Source of the DNA: Psychrobacter sp. JCM 18903
Lineage (GTDB): Bacteria; Pseudomonadota; Gammaproteobacteria; Pseudomonadales; Moraxellaceae
Assembly: GCF_000586475.1 (NCBI RefSeq)
Contig: NZ_BAWJ01000007.1
Location: 62,001-126,000, forward strand
DNA length: 64,000 bases
Direction of reading: 5' to 3'
Part shown: positions 29,497-40,061 of the stretch, one piece after another
Numbering within the stretch: position 1 is the first letter of the stretch
Layout: each line of letters starts with the position of its first letter
Notes under the pieces: model-generated
Databases searched by the model: none
Told to the model about the DNA's origin: nothing
Seen by the model: the letters and a program-made list of their open reading frames with translations, nothing else
Program-made: the position numbers and the translations under genes

Positions 29497-30596
29497 ATGC
29501 CATTATTTTCCTCTCGTGCGCAGACCAGCGTTAAAGCCCGCCCTACTTTACCAGCCGCATCAACGAGTTGGCAAAAAAGCGCAAGCCGTGGTCTAAGCTC
29601 TAAAAATCGCCGTGCTTCTATACCACCGTGGGTCATCAACACGGGCAGCCTCATTATTATGGGGCTTTTGGTGTTATTAAGCTTATCAATTGGTGTGGCT
29701 GATTTTTCGTGGTCAGGTATATTTCACAGCCTTATCAACCATAGCGCCAACTCCGACAGCTCACTGCTACTGGTCAGTCGCCTACCGCGTACCATCGCTA
29801 TTATCTTGACCGGTGTTTCCATGGCAGTTGCTGGGATGATTATTCAAGTGGTGCTCAAAAACCGCTTCGTTGAGCCATCGATGGTCGGTGCCACTCAAAG
29901 CGCCGCACTGGGATTATTGGTGGTTAGCTACTATTTCCAGCCAGTGCGCTCATTGTCAAAATGGGTGTAGCTACCATCGCCGCGGTATTTGGCATGATGC
30001 TGTTTATGCTACTGATTCATCGTATTCCGCCGACGGATTTTTTGATGATCCCACTGATTGGTATCGTCTTCGGCGGCATTATCGAGGCAGTGACGACCTT
30101 TATTGCTTATCAAACTGAAACCTTACAGATGCTCAGCGTTTGGCAGTTTGGTGATTTCTCTGGCGTCTTAGCAGGTCGTTACGAGCTGTTATGGCTGACA
30201 GGCGGATTGTGCGTGCTGGCGTATATCATTGCTGACAAGCTGACCATCGTCGGTTTGGGTGACAATATCGCGCTGAATTTAGGCATCAGCAAACGACAAG
30301 TGACGTGGGTTGGCGTTGGTATGGTGGCGATGATGAGTGCAGTTGTCGTTGTAACTGTTGGCATGATTCCTTTTATTGGTTTGGTCGTGCCTAATATCGT
30401 CAGCCGATTGATGGGAGATAAATTGCGCCGTAGCTTACCAGCGGTGGCATTATTGGGCGCTTCGGCAGTGCTATTGTGCGATATTATTGGACGCTCGATA
30501 CGCTATCCATTTGAAGTGCCTGTTGCGACGGTTTTTGGGGTGGTCGGTACAGTACTGTTTTTATGGCTATTATTACGTGCGCCTGCTGAACAATAA
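29497..30596 (+). CDS. Siderophore ABC transporter permease 1, FecCD family (one frameshift)
   Basis: This is an inner-membrane FecCD permease (about 366 residues after repair). The N-terminal 45 residues are polar and unusual, followed by SLIIMGLLVLLSLSIGVADFSW and RLPRTIAIILTGVSMAVAGMIIQVVLKNRFVEPSMVG, the family's coupling region. After the break near 29958, one added A (CAAAATGGG to CAAAAATGGG) continues MGVATIAAVFGMMLFMLL. The second half includes LGDNIALNLGISKRQVTWVGV, the EAA-like loop that contacts the ATPase, and GMIPFIGLVVPNIVSRLMGD. Confidence 0.87.
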
Positions 30597-30711
30597 AATA
30601 ACTCGCTATAAAGTTTTTATTCATAACGACTGATCAAACCTCTTTGCCTCTTCTCTCTCTTTTATCGTTGTTTTGTCTGATTAGATAAGCCTAGCACTAT
30701 AGGATTTACGC

Positions 30712-31770
30712 ATGTTTTCACCGTCTAAGCCTAGCGCCGCAGCCAATAACACTATAGATGACAGTGCTTCAGTAAATAACGACAAAACTACTTTTGGACA
30801 AAGTTGTCTTGCGCGACTCTGGACATTTATAGTCAATCACCCAAAATCCATTGCCGCTATCATATTGCTGATCTCAACCATCCTATTTTTGACAGTCAAT
30901 GTCAACGGCCATTGGGACTTTGCGCTACCGCTGCGAGGTAAAAAGTTACTGGCGTTAATGGTGGTCGGGTATGCGATTGGCGTATCGACCTTATTGTTTC
31001 AAACCTTGACGCACAACCCTATTCTGACGCCATCACTGTTGGGTTTTGACTCGCTATATGTTTTATTACAAAGCCTGTTGGTTTTCTTTTTGGGCGCAAT
31101 AAGTTTTACCAGTATCAATCCTCTTGCCAAATTCACCCTTGAAATTGTTTTAATGTTTGGCGCGTCATTATTATTATTTAAGCTGCTGTTTTCAAAAAGC
31201 CGTCAAGATTTGACACGACTAATATTGGTGGGCGTTATCTTTGGGGTCTTGTTTCGCAGCTTATCAGCTGATTGCCAGATTGATCAATCCTGATGATTTC
31301 GTCGTCGTGCAATCTGCCAGTTACGCGCAATTTAATACGGTCAATCCGCAGCTGCTCGGTATCAGCATTGTTATCTGTGCCATTAGCGCACTGTTTATCT
31401 GGCGCTGGCGTTATCAATGTGACGTATTGATGCTTGGCAAATCACAAGCCATTAACCTCGGTATTAACTATCAACGCTTGGCATTTGGGCTATTAACGGT
31501 CATTGCGGTATTGGTCGCCACGGCAACCTCATTGGTCGGTCCAGTGACTTTCTTTGGGCTGTTGGTTTGTGCGCTAACCAATCGTATCGCTCGGCATATG
31601 TATCACAGCGAGCGTCTGATATTGGTCAGTTTGGTGGCGATGATTTGCTTGGTACTCGGTCAGACGATATTTGAGCAACTATTGGGCATGGCAGGGTACT
31701 ATCGGTCGTCATTGAATTGGCGGGTGGCTTGGTATTCTTAATATTGATTTTTATGACTCAGCGTCGTTAA
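30712..31770 (+). CDS. Siderophore ABC transporter permease 2, FecCD family (two frameshifts)
   Basis: This is the second FecCD permease of the heterodimer, about 353 residues. GKKLLALMVVGYAIGVSTLLFQTLTHNPILTPSLLGFDSLY is the conserved first-half motif. MLGKSQAINLGINYQRLAFG is the ATPase-contact loop and TSLVGPVTFFGLLVCALTNRIA follows. The first break near 31263 needs two bases (TATCAGC to TATCACAGC) to give FRSLSQLIARLINPDDF. The second near 31691 needs one G (GCAGGGTAC to GCAGGGGTAC) to give MAGVLSVVIELAGGLVFLIL. The true stop is at 31768-31770, beyond where the broken frame ends. Confidence 0.85.
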
Positions 31771-31870
31771 TACCACGCTTATCTAATAATCACTGACCTA
31801 GTCGCCAATCATCTAAAAACCATTGATATAGTAATGAAAAATTAGATCTCTTTTGAAAATAAGAACCACT

Positions 31871-32640
31871 ATGATTAAACTCAATAACATCTCGCACCAT
31901 ATTGGCAAACAGCAAATTCTTCATAACATTACGTTGTCGTTACCAAGCGCACAGGTGATTGCCCTGATTGGTCCCAATGGCGCAGGTAAATCTACCTTGT
32001 TTTCAGTCATGGCGCGCTTGCAACCGCTACAGTCGGGACAGGTCAGTTTCGCTGTAGATAATGAGGAACGTGATATTGTTAGCTGTCATGCGCGAACTTT
32101 GTCTAAAACTGTGGCGATGCTTGGACAAGACAACCAAGTGCAAGGGCGACTGCGCGTGCATGAGCTGCTGATGTTTGGGCGTATCCTTACCATCAAGGAC
32201 AGCCAACCGCAGATGATCAGCAAAAAGTAAACGAGATTATCGAACGTTTTGAGCTTGCGCCATTAGCCGAGCGTTTTTTATCGACACTATCGGGTGGTCA
32301 GCGTCAGCGGGTGTTAATTGCGATGATTGTTTGTCAAGATACACCGTATTTATTGCTCGATGAGCCACTGAATAATTTGGATATGTATCATGCTGGGCGC
32401 TTGATGCGTGAGCTGCGTGAGTTAAGCCATACTCAGCAAAAAACCGTGGTCATCGTGCTGCACGATATCAATCAAGCCGCGCAATTTGCCGATACCGTGG
32501 TCACCATGAAAGAGGGTCAGGTGATGGCTGTTGGTCAACCTGCAGAGGTCATCACCCAAGCAACTATGAAGGATCTGTATAACGTCGATGTTACCGTGCT
32601 CAGTCATCAAGGTCGCCCAGTGATTGTCGATGCGGTTTAA
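31871..32640 (+). CDS. Siderophore ABC transporter ATPase, FecE family (one frameshift)
   Basis: This ATPase powers the importer. It has Walker A GPNGAGKS (about residue 36), the signature LSGGQRQR, Walker B YLLLDEPLNNLD and the switch His in VVIVLHDINQAAQFAD. The frame breaks near 32176. Adding one T (GGCGTATCC to GGCGTTATCC) gives LLMFGRYPYHQGQPT, where FGRYPY is typical of FecE/FepC proteins. Length about 256 residues. ATG 31871 (MIKLNNISH) is used rather than 31853. Last gene of the operon. Confidence 0.9.
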
Positions 32641-32679
32641 GTACAGTGTGTTCTATAGCCCATTTTTTATAGCTGATTG

Positions 32680-34123
32680 TTAATGCCTGGTTTCGCGTAA
32701 TCGCTTCAAAGAGTTGTCTTTAACCGTCAATTTTTGCCTTTGCTTTAACCGACTTTGACGCCCTTTGACCCACAGATAAACACCTGTGCCAGACAATACC
32801 GCCACGGCTAACCCCGTCAATGCTAAAAATATTTGATACAACAAATGACCTACGCCATGGCTGATATGACCATGTGTAGCGTTGCCATCCATTGATCAGC
32901 TTGATTACCAAATGAGCTTTGATACCCAAAATTAACACGCTCGACATTGCCTGTTGCGGCGTCAACCGTGATAGATGACGCACCGCCTTTTTTACCGATA
33001 TCTTTATTGGTTTTAAAGCGCATTTGCCATTGATTGTCCTCTTCTACCCAACGCACTCCCAATAGCTGCTGGACGCTGACGCCATTTTTTTGCGTGGCGA
33101 TCTCTGCCTGCCTGCTTAAATAAGCAATACTATTAGCCTTATCTACCCTATTACCGCTATTGGTCTTAGTGCTATTATTAATAATAGTCGCCTCATCACT
33201 ACTAGATTCAGTGTTTATCGCAGGCTTATTTTGTTTCTTTCCTTTGCCTTCATCTCTACCTTCAAGTCCTACCAGCGCTTGCATTACAGGCTGATATACC
33301 GATTTTAAATTGAAACCAACACTCGACCACGCAATGACAAACAACATGAGCCAGAGCCATAAGCCAAACGCATGATGCAAGTCATAATTGAGCTTAAAAG
33401 TATTGGTCTTACGGCGGATTTTCCAAGCAGGTAGCCAGCGTTTAAAAAACGAAGCACGGGGTTTGCCAGATGATTTTCTCAATGCGGATTGTTGAGATTT
33501 ATTGGCGCTAACTGCTCTTGGAAAGGTTAAATAGAATCCGATGAAACAATTAATCGTCCAGATTAAAGACACGATACCCAGTATTAATTTGCCGATATCA
33601 CCTAGCAATAAATCTCGGTGCAACCAAAATACCTTGTACATCGTATTGCGCCATGCCCATTCCTCTTTATCACGCGTACCGATGATTTCATTGGTATAGG
33701 GATCGACATATACCTCTTGAAATGGGGCTTTAGGAGCATTATCTGCTGCCTGACCTCGCGTTCTATCTACCGAAAAAACCGCTGATTTGTTAGGCTCTAC
33801 TGACGTTGGCATACTAGAAAATTTATACTGTGGATAGCGCTGATAACAGCATCATGCAGTGAGGCGCTCGGTAGTGGCGGCTTGTGTTGCGCCTCAATAT
33901 TTGCCAGCTTGTGATTGAACACATCATCGAGCTCATCATGAAATGCCAATAGCGTGCCCGTGATACCAGCAATGATCAAAAAAGCTGCCATTGCAAGCCC
34001 AGTATAACGATGAATCCATAAACAGCTCTGACGCAACGTAAGGGGAAATGAAGTCATTAGTATTGGTTTTTTATTCATCGTTTCTTTATTCATCGTTTCT
34101 TTATTCATCGTTTCTTTATTCAT
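32680..34123 (-). CDS. PepSY-associated TM protein, possible ferric-siderophore reductase (two frameshifts)
   Basis: This is a PepSY_TM family inner-membrane protein (about 480 residues): LWIHRYTGLAMAAFLIIAGITGTLLAFHDELD near the N-terminus, VFWLHRDLLLGDIGKLILGIVSLIWTINCFIGFYLTFPR, DLHHAFGLWLWLMLFVIAWSSVGFNL, and a last helix in QIFLALTGLAVAVLSGTGVYLWVKG. Conserved His pairs on the helices could ligate haem. Members next to TonB receptors (PiuB, FoxB type) are implicated in siderophore iron release. Breaks near 33827 (add T, giving ISAYPQYKFSSMP) and 32867 (add G, giving LHMGHISHGVGH). The first 15 codons are three copies of MNKET; the real start may be a later Met. Confidence 0.8.
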
Positions 34124-34130
34124 TGGTTAT
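34071..34130. repeat. 15-bp tandem repeat at the start of the PepSY-TM gene
   Basis: Nearly four units of TTATTCATCGTTTCT. Read on the minus strand each encodes MNKET and carries its own ATG and a weak AAAGAAA ribosome-site-like stretch. Confidence 0.8.
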
Positions 34131-34192
34131 TTTGATTGGTATTTAAAAAAAAGTTGTAATTGCTATCACATGCTTCGCCATTTACTGACCAT

Positions 34193-34231
34193 AAAAAAGC
34201 CAGCTATCCTATACAGACAGCTGGCCCTTTC
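34193..34231 (-). terminator. Terminator after TonB-dependent receptor
   Basis: AAAAGCCAGCTAT and AGCTGGCCCTTT form a stem just after the receptor's stop on the minus strand, with an AAAAAA/TTTTTT flank. The PepSY-TM gene beyond may therefore be only partly cotranscribed. Confidence 0.7.
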
Positions 34232-34255
34232 ATCTATCATCAAGTGACAATAAGA

Positions 34256-36325
34256 TTAGAACTGATACGTCAATGACGCTTTGATATTACGACCTTTCTC
34301 AAAGTCAGTAGCAACATCATCAATCGGATTTAGACGAGATGAGTGGCTCGCATAAGCTTCATCGAAAAGATTGTAAACGCCAAGCGTGGCTTTTAATCCA
34401 TCAACTTGTTTTGGCGAATAGTTCATAAAAATATCATGAACATTATAGCTTGGTTTTTCAATCTCATTTTCAGACGTATTCGGCATCACTGAAGCGACAT
34501 ACGTACTGCGCCAGCCGATATCTGTGGTCTCTGTTGGGGCATAAGCCAGATTGACCATATATTTATCGCCTGATTCTGAGCTGCTGCCGGTCACTGATGG
34601 AATGCTGTAGCCCGTTTTTTCACCTTCGCTGCGTGCGCGTGAATAGCTCAAACCCATACTAAAGTTATTCATTTTATAATCAGCGGCGAGCTCAACCCCT
34701 TTAATTTTATAATCTTCATCTTTATTGATGACACCTTGACATTCACCACCTGATTGCCCAGTGACACAGTCTAAGCCAGCGCGAGTTCCGCCGGAACGAA
34801 CAAATTCGATGTAGTTTTCGATATCGGTTTCAAAGTACTTACCGCTTAGTTGTAGTGCATCACCAGCTACCGTTAGATCGCGTAACGTTGTAACGATACC
34901 TACTTCAGCGTTAGACCCTTCTTCTGCTTTTAAGTCATTATTAACGTAAGTTTTGTCACCATTTGAATTAAAAATGGTTTGGCTTAAGTCAGGACCATTA
35001 AATAACTGCGTGTAGCTTGCAAATACTTGCGTCAATGGTGCAATCTCATAGCTTGCGGCAAGTGCACCAACGACATTATCATAGGTTTTGCCACCAGAGA
35101 TAAACTCAGGAGATTTGTAGCGGTCATAACGCACACCAGGTGTTAAAGTGAGCTTACCATTTTTCCATTGGTCTTCTAGATATACTGATGTATTGGTTGC
35201 CTCGTCTGACCCTGCTTTGACGAAGTCGCGCTCCATCTCCGATTCTTTTTTGTAGTGCTCAATCCCAGAGATAAGCTTGTGTGTGCCAACATTCGTAGCA
35301 ATGTCACTGGTGTTTTGGATTTTTGCGCCTGTGGTTTGAACTTCAGCGTTAAAATCAAAACCTGGATCATTGATATAATCAGAATCACGCAAAATGCGAG
35401 TTTTGGTTTGATACACGTTGGTATCTACATCAATCAGGGGGTTGCTAGGATTAAAGCTATAATCAATACCATAAGTATCGCGCTTCACCTGTTGCGGAAT
35501 TGGAGGCTCAGAGCGGCTAGGGAAGTCTGGACGGAATGGGAAAATACCTTTCTTTTCAGTTTGGCTGAAATTTGCGCCAATATGATGGTCATCGGCAATA
35601 TAAGCACCCGCCTTTAATAAGATGCTTTCAGTTTTACTGTCTTCAAACAGCTCACGACCGTTACCATCTTCGCCAGAATCGCTATCACGCTTGCCATAAT
35701 AAGCCAGTAAGTCAACATTGTCCGTTGGTGCGGCATATACAGTCGTTGACGTTAGTAGCTCGTCATTATTACTGGCATAGCCTGCGTGAACTTTAGCCCC
35801 TATTCTTTGACCCGGTTGCAGCAAATCCACTGCATCAACGGTTTTAAAGGCCACCGCCCCGCCAATGGCATCATTTCCTAGCGTCACTGAGTTATTACCG
35901 ACTGAGACATCTGCTTGCTTAAGCAAGTCAGGGTCAATAGTAATGTCACCCATATGATAAAAAAGTTTGCCTTCTTGACGCGCCCCATCGATAGTGACTT
36001 TTAGGTTGCTGTCTTCAAGACCACGAATACGAATACGCTGATTGACCGCTGAGGTACCACCTACCGTAACCCCAGGAACGACATTCAAAAAATCGCTTAA
36101 ATGGCTGGCTTGCTGCGCTGGCGTATAGTCTTCTATGTAAACAGAATCGGTTTGCACTTTATCACGTACTGAGCTATTGGCTGTCACCGTAATGGTCTGC
36201 AACGTGGTGCTTGGCATGTCTTCTGCAGGTGCTGCACTGACTGCTTGTGACCATAATACCGCTGCCACGCCCATGGACAATACCGTCATTTGACTAGATA
36301 GTTTTGATAACTTTACTTCACGCAT
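34256..36325 (-). CDS. TonB-dependent receptor, FetA/FrpB-like
   Basis: This outer-membrane gated barrel of 689 residues has a signal peptide (cleavage after VSA), a TonB box region LQTITVTA, a plug domain (HLSDFLNVVPGVTVGG, RIRIRGLEDSNLKVTIDGARQ, LFYHMGDITIDPDLLKQADV) and a 22-strand barrel ending in TYQF with terminal Phe. The plug segment followed by AIGGAVAFKTVDAVDLL closely recalls neisserial FetA (YHQG, then KTVDAQDLL), which imports enterobactin-type ferric siderophores; haem or other substrates are not excluded. A Cys pair (LDCVTGQSGGEC) sits in an extracellular loop. A Fur box lies upstream. The frame is intact. Confidence 0.88.
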   Translation of the reverse strand: MREVKLSKLSSQMTVLSMGVAAVLWSQAVSAAPAEDMPSTTLQTITVTANSSVRDKVQTDSVYIEDYTPAQQASHLSDFLNVVPGVTVGGTSAVNQRIRIRGLEDSNLKVTIDGARQEGKLFYHMGDITIDPDLLKQADVSVGNNSVTLGNDAIGGAVAFKTVDAVDLLQPGQRIGAKVHAGYASNNDELLTSTTVYAAPTDNVDLLAYYGKRDSDSGEDGNGRELFEDSKTESILLKAGAYIADDHHIGANFSQTEKKGIFPFRPDFPSRSEPPIPQQVKRDTYGIDYSFNPSNPLIDVDTNVYQTKTRILRDSDYINDPGFDFNAEVQTTGAKIQNTSDIATNVGTHKLISGIEHYKKESEMERDFVKAGSDEATNTSVYLEDQWKNGKLTLTPGVRYDRYKSPEFISGGKTYDNVVGALAASYEIAPLTQVFASYTQLFNGPDLSQTIFNSNGDKTYVNNDLKAEEGSNAEVGIVTTLRDLTVAGDALQLSGKYFETDIENYIEFVRSGGTRAGLDCVTGQSGGECQGVINKDEDYKIKGVELAADYKMNNFSMGLSYSRARSEGEKTGYSIPSVTGSSSESGDKYMVNLAYAPTETTDIGWRSTYVASVMPNTSENEIEKPSYNVHDIFMNYSPKQVDGLKATLGVYNLFDEAYASHSSRLNPIDDVATDFEKGRNIKASLTYQF

Positions 36326-36481
36326 AACACACTCACCTTATTGACTATCACAAATTAGAATTTTTAAGAGCTATTTACTGTTGAGCACAGCTTGTGGCAG
36401 TTGCACTGATTATTATTGAAAACCATTTTTTAGACGATTGGAGTCTTGACAAAGCCAAAGTCTTTCATACGAATAACAATG

Positions 36482-36503
36482 TTAATGATAATTATTAGCA
36501 TTT
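36482..36503. promoter_or_regulatory. Fur box upstream of TonB-dependent receptor
   Basis: AATGATAATTATTAGCATT is an inverted repeat matching most of the Fur consensus, about 160 bases before the receptor start. Confidence 0.7.
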
Positions 36504-36760
36504 TAATAGTGAGAGGCATAATAACGAAGTACTAACAATTTGGCAATAATTAATGCGAGAAATTTAATATTAAAAAATAGCGCTAAATCTGGCTGACTTA
36601 TTCTGTTTTGTTGCTTACTGTTTTTAGACGAGTAGAAATAGCCAGCAAACCAAATCTGCTGCGCTATGTTCGTCTAATAGACTGTTATTATTTAAGAAAT
36701 AAAGCCATCAACATGAAAAAAAACGTTGCAATAGCCAACCCTTTCACTATACCCTTAGAT

Positions 36761-36785
36761 AGTTGACCAATTAGTCAGGTTTAAA
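36761..36785. promoter_or_regulatory. RutR-like operator upstream of purine permease
   Basis: TTGACCAATTAGTCAGG is a near-perfect palindrome (TGACCA/TAGTCA) and matches the RutR-type consensus TTGACCANNTGGTCAA except at one arm. The surrounding AGTTGACCAA and CAGGTTTAA are repeated at the second site at 39361. Confidence 0.65.
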
Positions 36786-36981
36786 CCTACGACTATTAGT
36801 CATATTGATAAATAATAGCTAGCTGCTGATATTTATTAGCACAAGGATAAGTGCGACTCTTTGTGAGACAACTAAGCAATATGAAGATAACCGGTGTGTC
36901 GATATCCATCTCTAAATTCATCACACTGCTTAGCTCTCTCCACAGAGCTTGGACTAAAAGTCACTTTAGGAGGAAGCCAAG

Positions 36982-38389
36982 ATGAGCGAACACATTCAAG
37001 GGAATCCCGATTTACTATACGGATTGCATGACCGCCCTACCCCTACAAAAGCCTTTTTGGGCGCAGTACAACACGTACTTGCCAGCTTTGTCGGTATCAT
37101 CACCCCCTCATTAATCATAGGCGGCGTCTTGGGTTTGGGGGAACATATCCCTTATCTCATCAGCATGTCATTGATGGTATCAGGGGTCGCTACCTTTATT
37201 CAGACGCATAAAGTTGGACCGGTAGGTTCAGGTCTTATGGCGTTACAAGGAACCAGTTTTGGCTTCTTGGCCGCGGTATTGGCGGCAGGTTTTGTGGTAA
37301 AAAACAAAGGCGGGAGTCCGGAGGAGATTCTCTCTGTTATCTTTGGCGTCTCCTTTCTTGGTGCCTTCGTTGAGATTTTCTTAAGTCAATTTATTACCAG
37401 ACTCAAATCTCTGATGAGCTATCGTGACGGGTTGTGTGATTGTGACTATCGGTCTGTCATTAACCAAGGTTGGTCTGACGGATTTGGCAGGCGGCGTGGG
37501 CGCTGAAGATTTCGGGAGTATACAGAATCTGTTGCTCGGTGGCGGAGTCTTAGTCAGTGTGGTATTGATTAGTATTGTTAATAATAAAGTCATTCGCTCC
37601 AGTGCTATCTTTATAGGGTTGATGCTTGGTCTGATCGCAGCCATTCTTATGGGACGTATTGATTTCTCTTTGGTCTCTGATGCCCCTATCTTTACGCTAC
37701 CTGTGCCATTCAAGTTTGGCTTTGGGTTTGATTGGCAGGCTTTTATTCCTATCGCCTTTATGTATGTCATTACCAGTATTGAAACCTCTGGTGATTTGAC
37801 GGCGACTTCGATGATATCGGGCGAACCCATCAAAGGACCTTTGTACGAGAAACGTATTAAAGGTGGCGTATTAGGTGATGGTGTCAACTCATTAATTGCG
37901 GCGGTGTTTAACACATTCCCTGTGACGACTTTTAGCCAAAACAACGGCGTGATTCAGATGACTGGTATTGCCAGTCGCTATGTGGGCTTCTATGTTGGGG
38001 CTATCTTGTTCACTATGGGGCTATTCCCTATTTTGGGTGCTATCTTTACCCAATTGCCAAAACCAGTCGTTGGCGGTGTGACGTTATTGATGTTTGCAAC
38101 GGTAGCGACCGCTGGTATTCGCATCCTATCAACGGTCAACTTTACCCATCGCAATATCTTAATCATTGCCACTTCGCTAGGTCTGTCCATGGGCGTGGCT
38201 TTTGTTCCTGATGTATTTGCACAGGCGCCGCAGCTTTTCCGTAATATCTTTGGTTCGGCGGTTACTATGTCAGGTATTGTGGCCATTACTCTCGATATGA
38301 TTTTACCCAAAAACTACGGTGTCGAATTTGATACGGTAGAACAACATCTGGATGACGGTCTAAAGCCTCTTAGACAAAAGGCTTCTTAA
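36982..38389 (+). CDS. NCS2 purine permease, xanthine/urate type (one frameshift)
   Basis: This polytopic inner-membrane importer (about 469 residues) belongs to the nucleobase-ascorbate transporter family. The NAT signature QNNGVIQMTG is followed by IASRYVG exactly as in XanP/XanQ. The conserved VGPVGSGLMALQGTSFGF and MYVITSIETSGDLTATS supply substrate-site Gln/Glu residues. The break near 37423 needs two bases (GAGCTATCG to GAGCCCTATCG) to read LMSPIVTGCVIVTIGLSLTKVG. Substrate is probably xanthine, urate or both given the urate genes downstream. ATG preceded by AGGAGGAAG, a strong ribosome site. Confidence 0.9.
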
Positions 38390-38437
38390 ACGTACGTTAG
38401 GATAGTCAAATTCTTTACCAATCAGCATTGCTGTTCT

Positions 38438-38481
<44 letters not shown>

Positions 38482-38503
38482 AAAATTGACTCTTTTAGCG
38501 CGC

Positions 38504-38540
38504 CTTAATACGAAAACATTCAGAATGCTTTCGTATTAAG
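38504..38540. terminator. Bidirectional terminator between permease and TetR gene
   Basis: CTTAATACGAAAACATT pairs with AATGCTTTCGTATTAAG around a three-base loop, 17 bp with one mismatch. Confidence 0.75.
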
Positions 38541-38576
38541 GGCATGTTATAGACGTAAAATAATAATACATAAGCA

Positions 38577-39242
38577 TTACTCAAGACCACAGCCACGCAA
38601 GATAAACGGCACTAAAAAGTCTGCCGCCCGCGCTTCATCCTGCTGATCGTACTCTCTCTTTTCCATCAAACCGACAATTTCTGTCTCAAATTCTGCATAT
38701 CGCTGCGTCGTTGCCCAAATCAAAATCAATAGCTGTAAAGGGTCAGCGATGCCAATTTTGCCTTGCTTATGCCAAGTTTTCATCACTTGCGCCTTGTCTA
38801 GCGCCCACGCCTTCATGGTCGCCGACATAAATTCATGCAGATGCGGGGCACCGCCGATGACTTCCAGCGCAAATAATTTATGGCGATTGGGATGAGCAAA
38901 CGCTTGATGCAATTTGGTACGGACAAACTTTTCGATGACCGTTTTAGGGTCACTATCGACACTCATAGCGACCAAGCCATCGTTCCACTCTTGAATAATA
39001 GAATGCAGCACTGCTTGGTACAGATTTTTTTTATTCTTAAAGTAGTAATGCACGTTGGCTTTTGGCAGCTCGGCTCTATCGGCAATACCTTGCATCGTCG
39101 CACCGCGAAAACCTTGCAGCACGAACTCCTCTTCTGCCGCCGCCAAAATGACGGTTTGATTGTGGGCGCGGATATCTTGCTGATTGCGCTGTACAGGCGC
39201 GTCAGACGCGGCTTGTGGTTCTATATCGTTATGTTGAGCCAT
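38577..39242 (-). CDS. TetR family regulator, RutR-like
   Basis: This 221-residue TetR-family repressor has an N-terminal helix-turn-helix (RGATMQGIADRAELPKANVHYYFKNKKNLYQAVL, about 44-78) and a C-terminal ligand domain of the RutR (YcdC-like) type (PHRHKLFALEVIGGAPHLHEFM, LLILIWATTQRYAEFE). RutR senses uracil and thymine in E. coli; here the ligand is more likely a purine intermediate. It stands between two TTGACCA palindromes, one before the permease and one before uraD, so it probably controls both transcripts. Confidence 0.85.
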   Translation of the reverse strand: MAQHNDIEPQAASDAPVQRNQQDIRAHNQTVILAAAEEEFVLQGFRGATMQGIADRAELPKANVHYYFKNKKNLYQAVLHSIIQEWNDGLVAMSVDSDPKTVIEKFVRTKLHQAFAHPNRHKLFALEVIGGAPHLHEFMSATMKAWALDKAQVMKTWHKQGKIGIADPLQLLILIWATTQRYAEFETEIVGLMEKREYDQQDEARAADFLVPFILRGCGLE

Positions 39243-39360
39243 GATAAATGTTACCTGTCATTATTGTGATGAATAGAGAGCCATATCCCAGCCAATAACT
39301 GGATTCATATGCTAATTTTTATGAAATATCACCAGTCTAAATAAAATATTTGCATAAAGT

Positions 39361-39383
39361 AGTTGACCAAATGGTCAGGTTTA
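39361..39383. promoter_or_regulatory. RutR-like operator upstream of uraD operon
   Basis: TGACCAAATGGTCA is a perfect palindrome within TTGACCAAATGGTCAGG, 118 bases before uraD and 118 bases before the divergent TetR gene start. It shares about 20 bases with the copy at 36761. Confidence 0.75.
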
Positions 39384-39496
39384 AGCAGAATAGCTCATAG
39401 TAAACCAATTATTAATCGATAAATACTACTTTAGCATGAGATGTTATCGAGAGATGCTACTCCACTGCTTTTGTCAGAAAAGAAAAGGATGTCATA

Positions 39497-40018
39497 GTGA
39501 AATTATCTTTACAGCAGTTTAATGAGCTCTCAACAGCTGAGGCAATTTCACATCTATTGACCTGCTGTACCAGCACCCATTGGGCGCAGGCTTTAGAAAA
39601 AAAACGTCCTTTCGCTGATATATCTACATTACTTGCTCATAGTGATGATGCTTGGGCACAAGCACAGACAGCAGAAGCCCAGTTACTAGAGGCTTTTGAT
39701 GGTCATCCACAAATCGGTAACGTCGACTCGTTAAAAGAAAAATACCGCAATACTCAAGACAGTGCTGCCCATGAGCAGTCTGGTGCCAATGATGCCAATG
39801 ACGAGGTGATTGAAGCTTTGGCTCAAGGCAATCAAGATTACCTTGATAAATTTGGCTTTATCTTTATCGTATTTGCCACTGGTAAGAGCGCACAGCAAAT
39901 GCTCGATTTATTGTTAGCACGCCTGCCCAATGATCGCGCTACTGAGCTGGTCAATGCGGCGGCTGAGCAAAATAAAATCACCCGCTTACGTTTACAGAAA
40001 CTGCTGAGTGACGCTTAA
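39497..40018 (+). CDS. uraD: OHCU decarboxylase
   Basis: UraD decarboxylates 2-oxo-4-hydroxy-4-carboxy-5-ureidoimidazoline to S-allantoin, the third step from urate. The 173-residue protein shows the family pattern: FNELSTAEAISHLLTCCTSTHWAQAL, KRPFADISTLLAHSDDAW, and LEAFDGHPQIGN with the catalytic His. Later conserved segments are NQDYLDKFGFIFIVFATGKSA and RLRLQKLL. AAAAGGATG precedes the start. First gene of the urate-breakdown series, intact. Confidence 0.95.
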   Translation: MKLSLQQFNELSTAEAISHLLTCCTSTHWAQALEKKRPFADISTLLAHSDDAWAQAQTAEAQLLEAFDGHPQIGNVDSLKEKYRNTQDSAAHEQSGANDANDEVIEALAQGNQDYLDKFGFIFIVFATGKSAQQMLDLLLARLPNDRATELVNAAAEQNKITRLRLQKLLSDA

Positions 40019-40061
40019 CGCATTCAGCCCATCTGACTCAATTTATATAAAAGGAATTATT

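Larger units (their letters stand above)
36326..36981. other. Divergent regulatory spacer, receptor and purine permease
   Basis: This is a 656-base AT-rich non-coding region. It holds a Fur-like site near the receptor and a TTGACCA operator copy near the permease, listed separately. No gene is visible. Confidence 0.6.
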
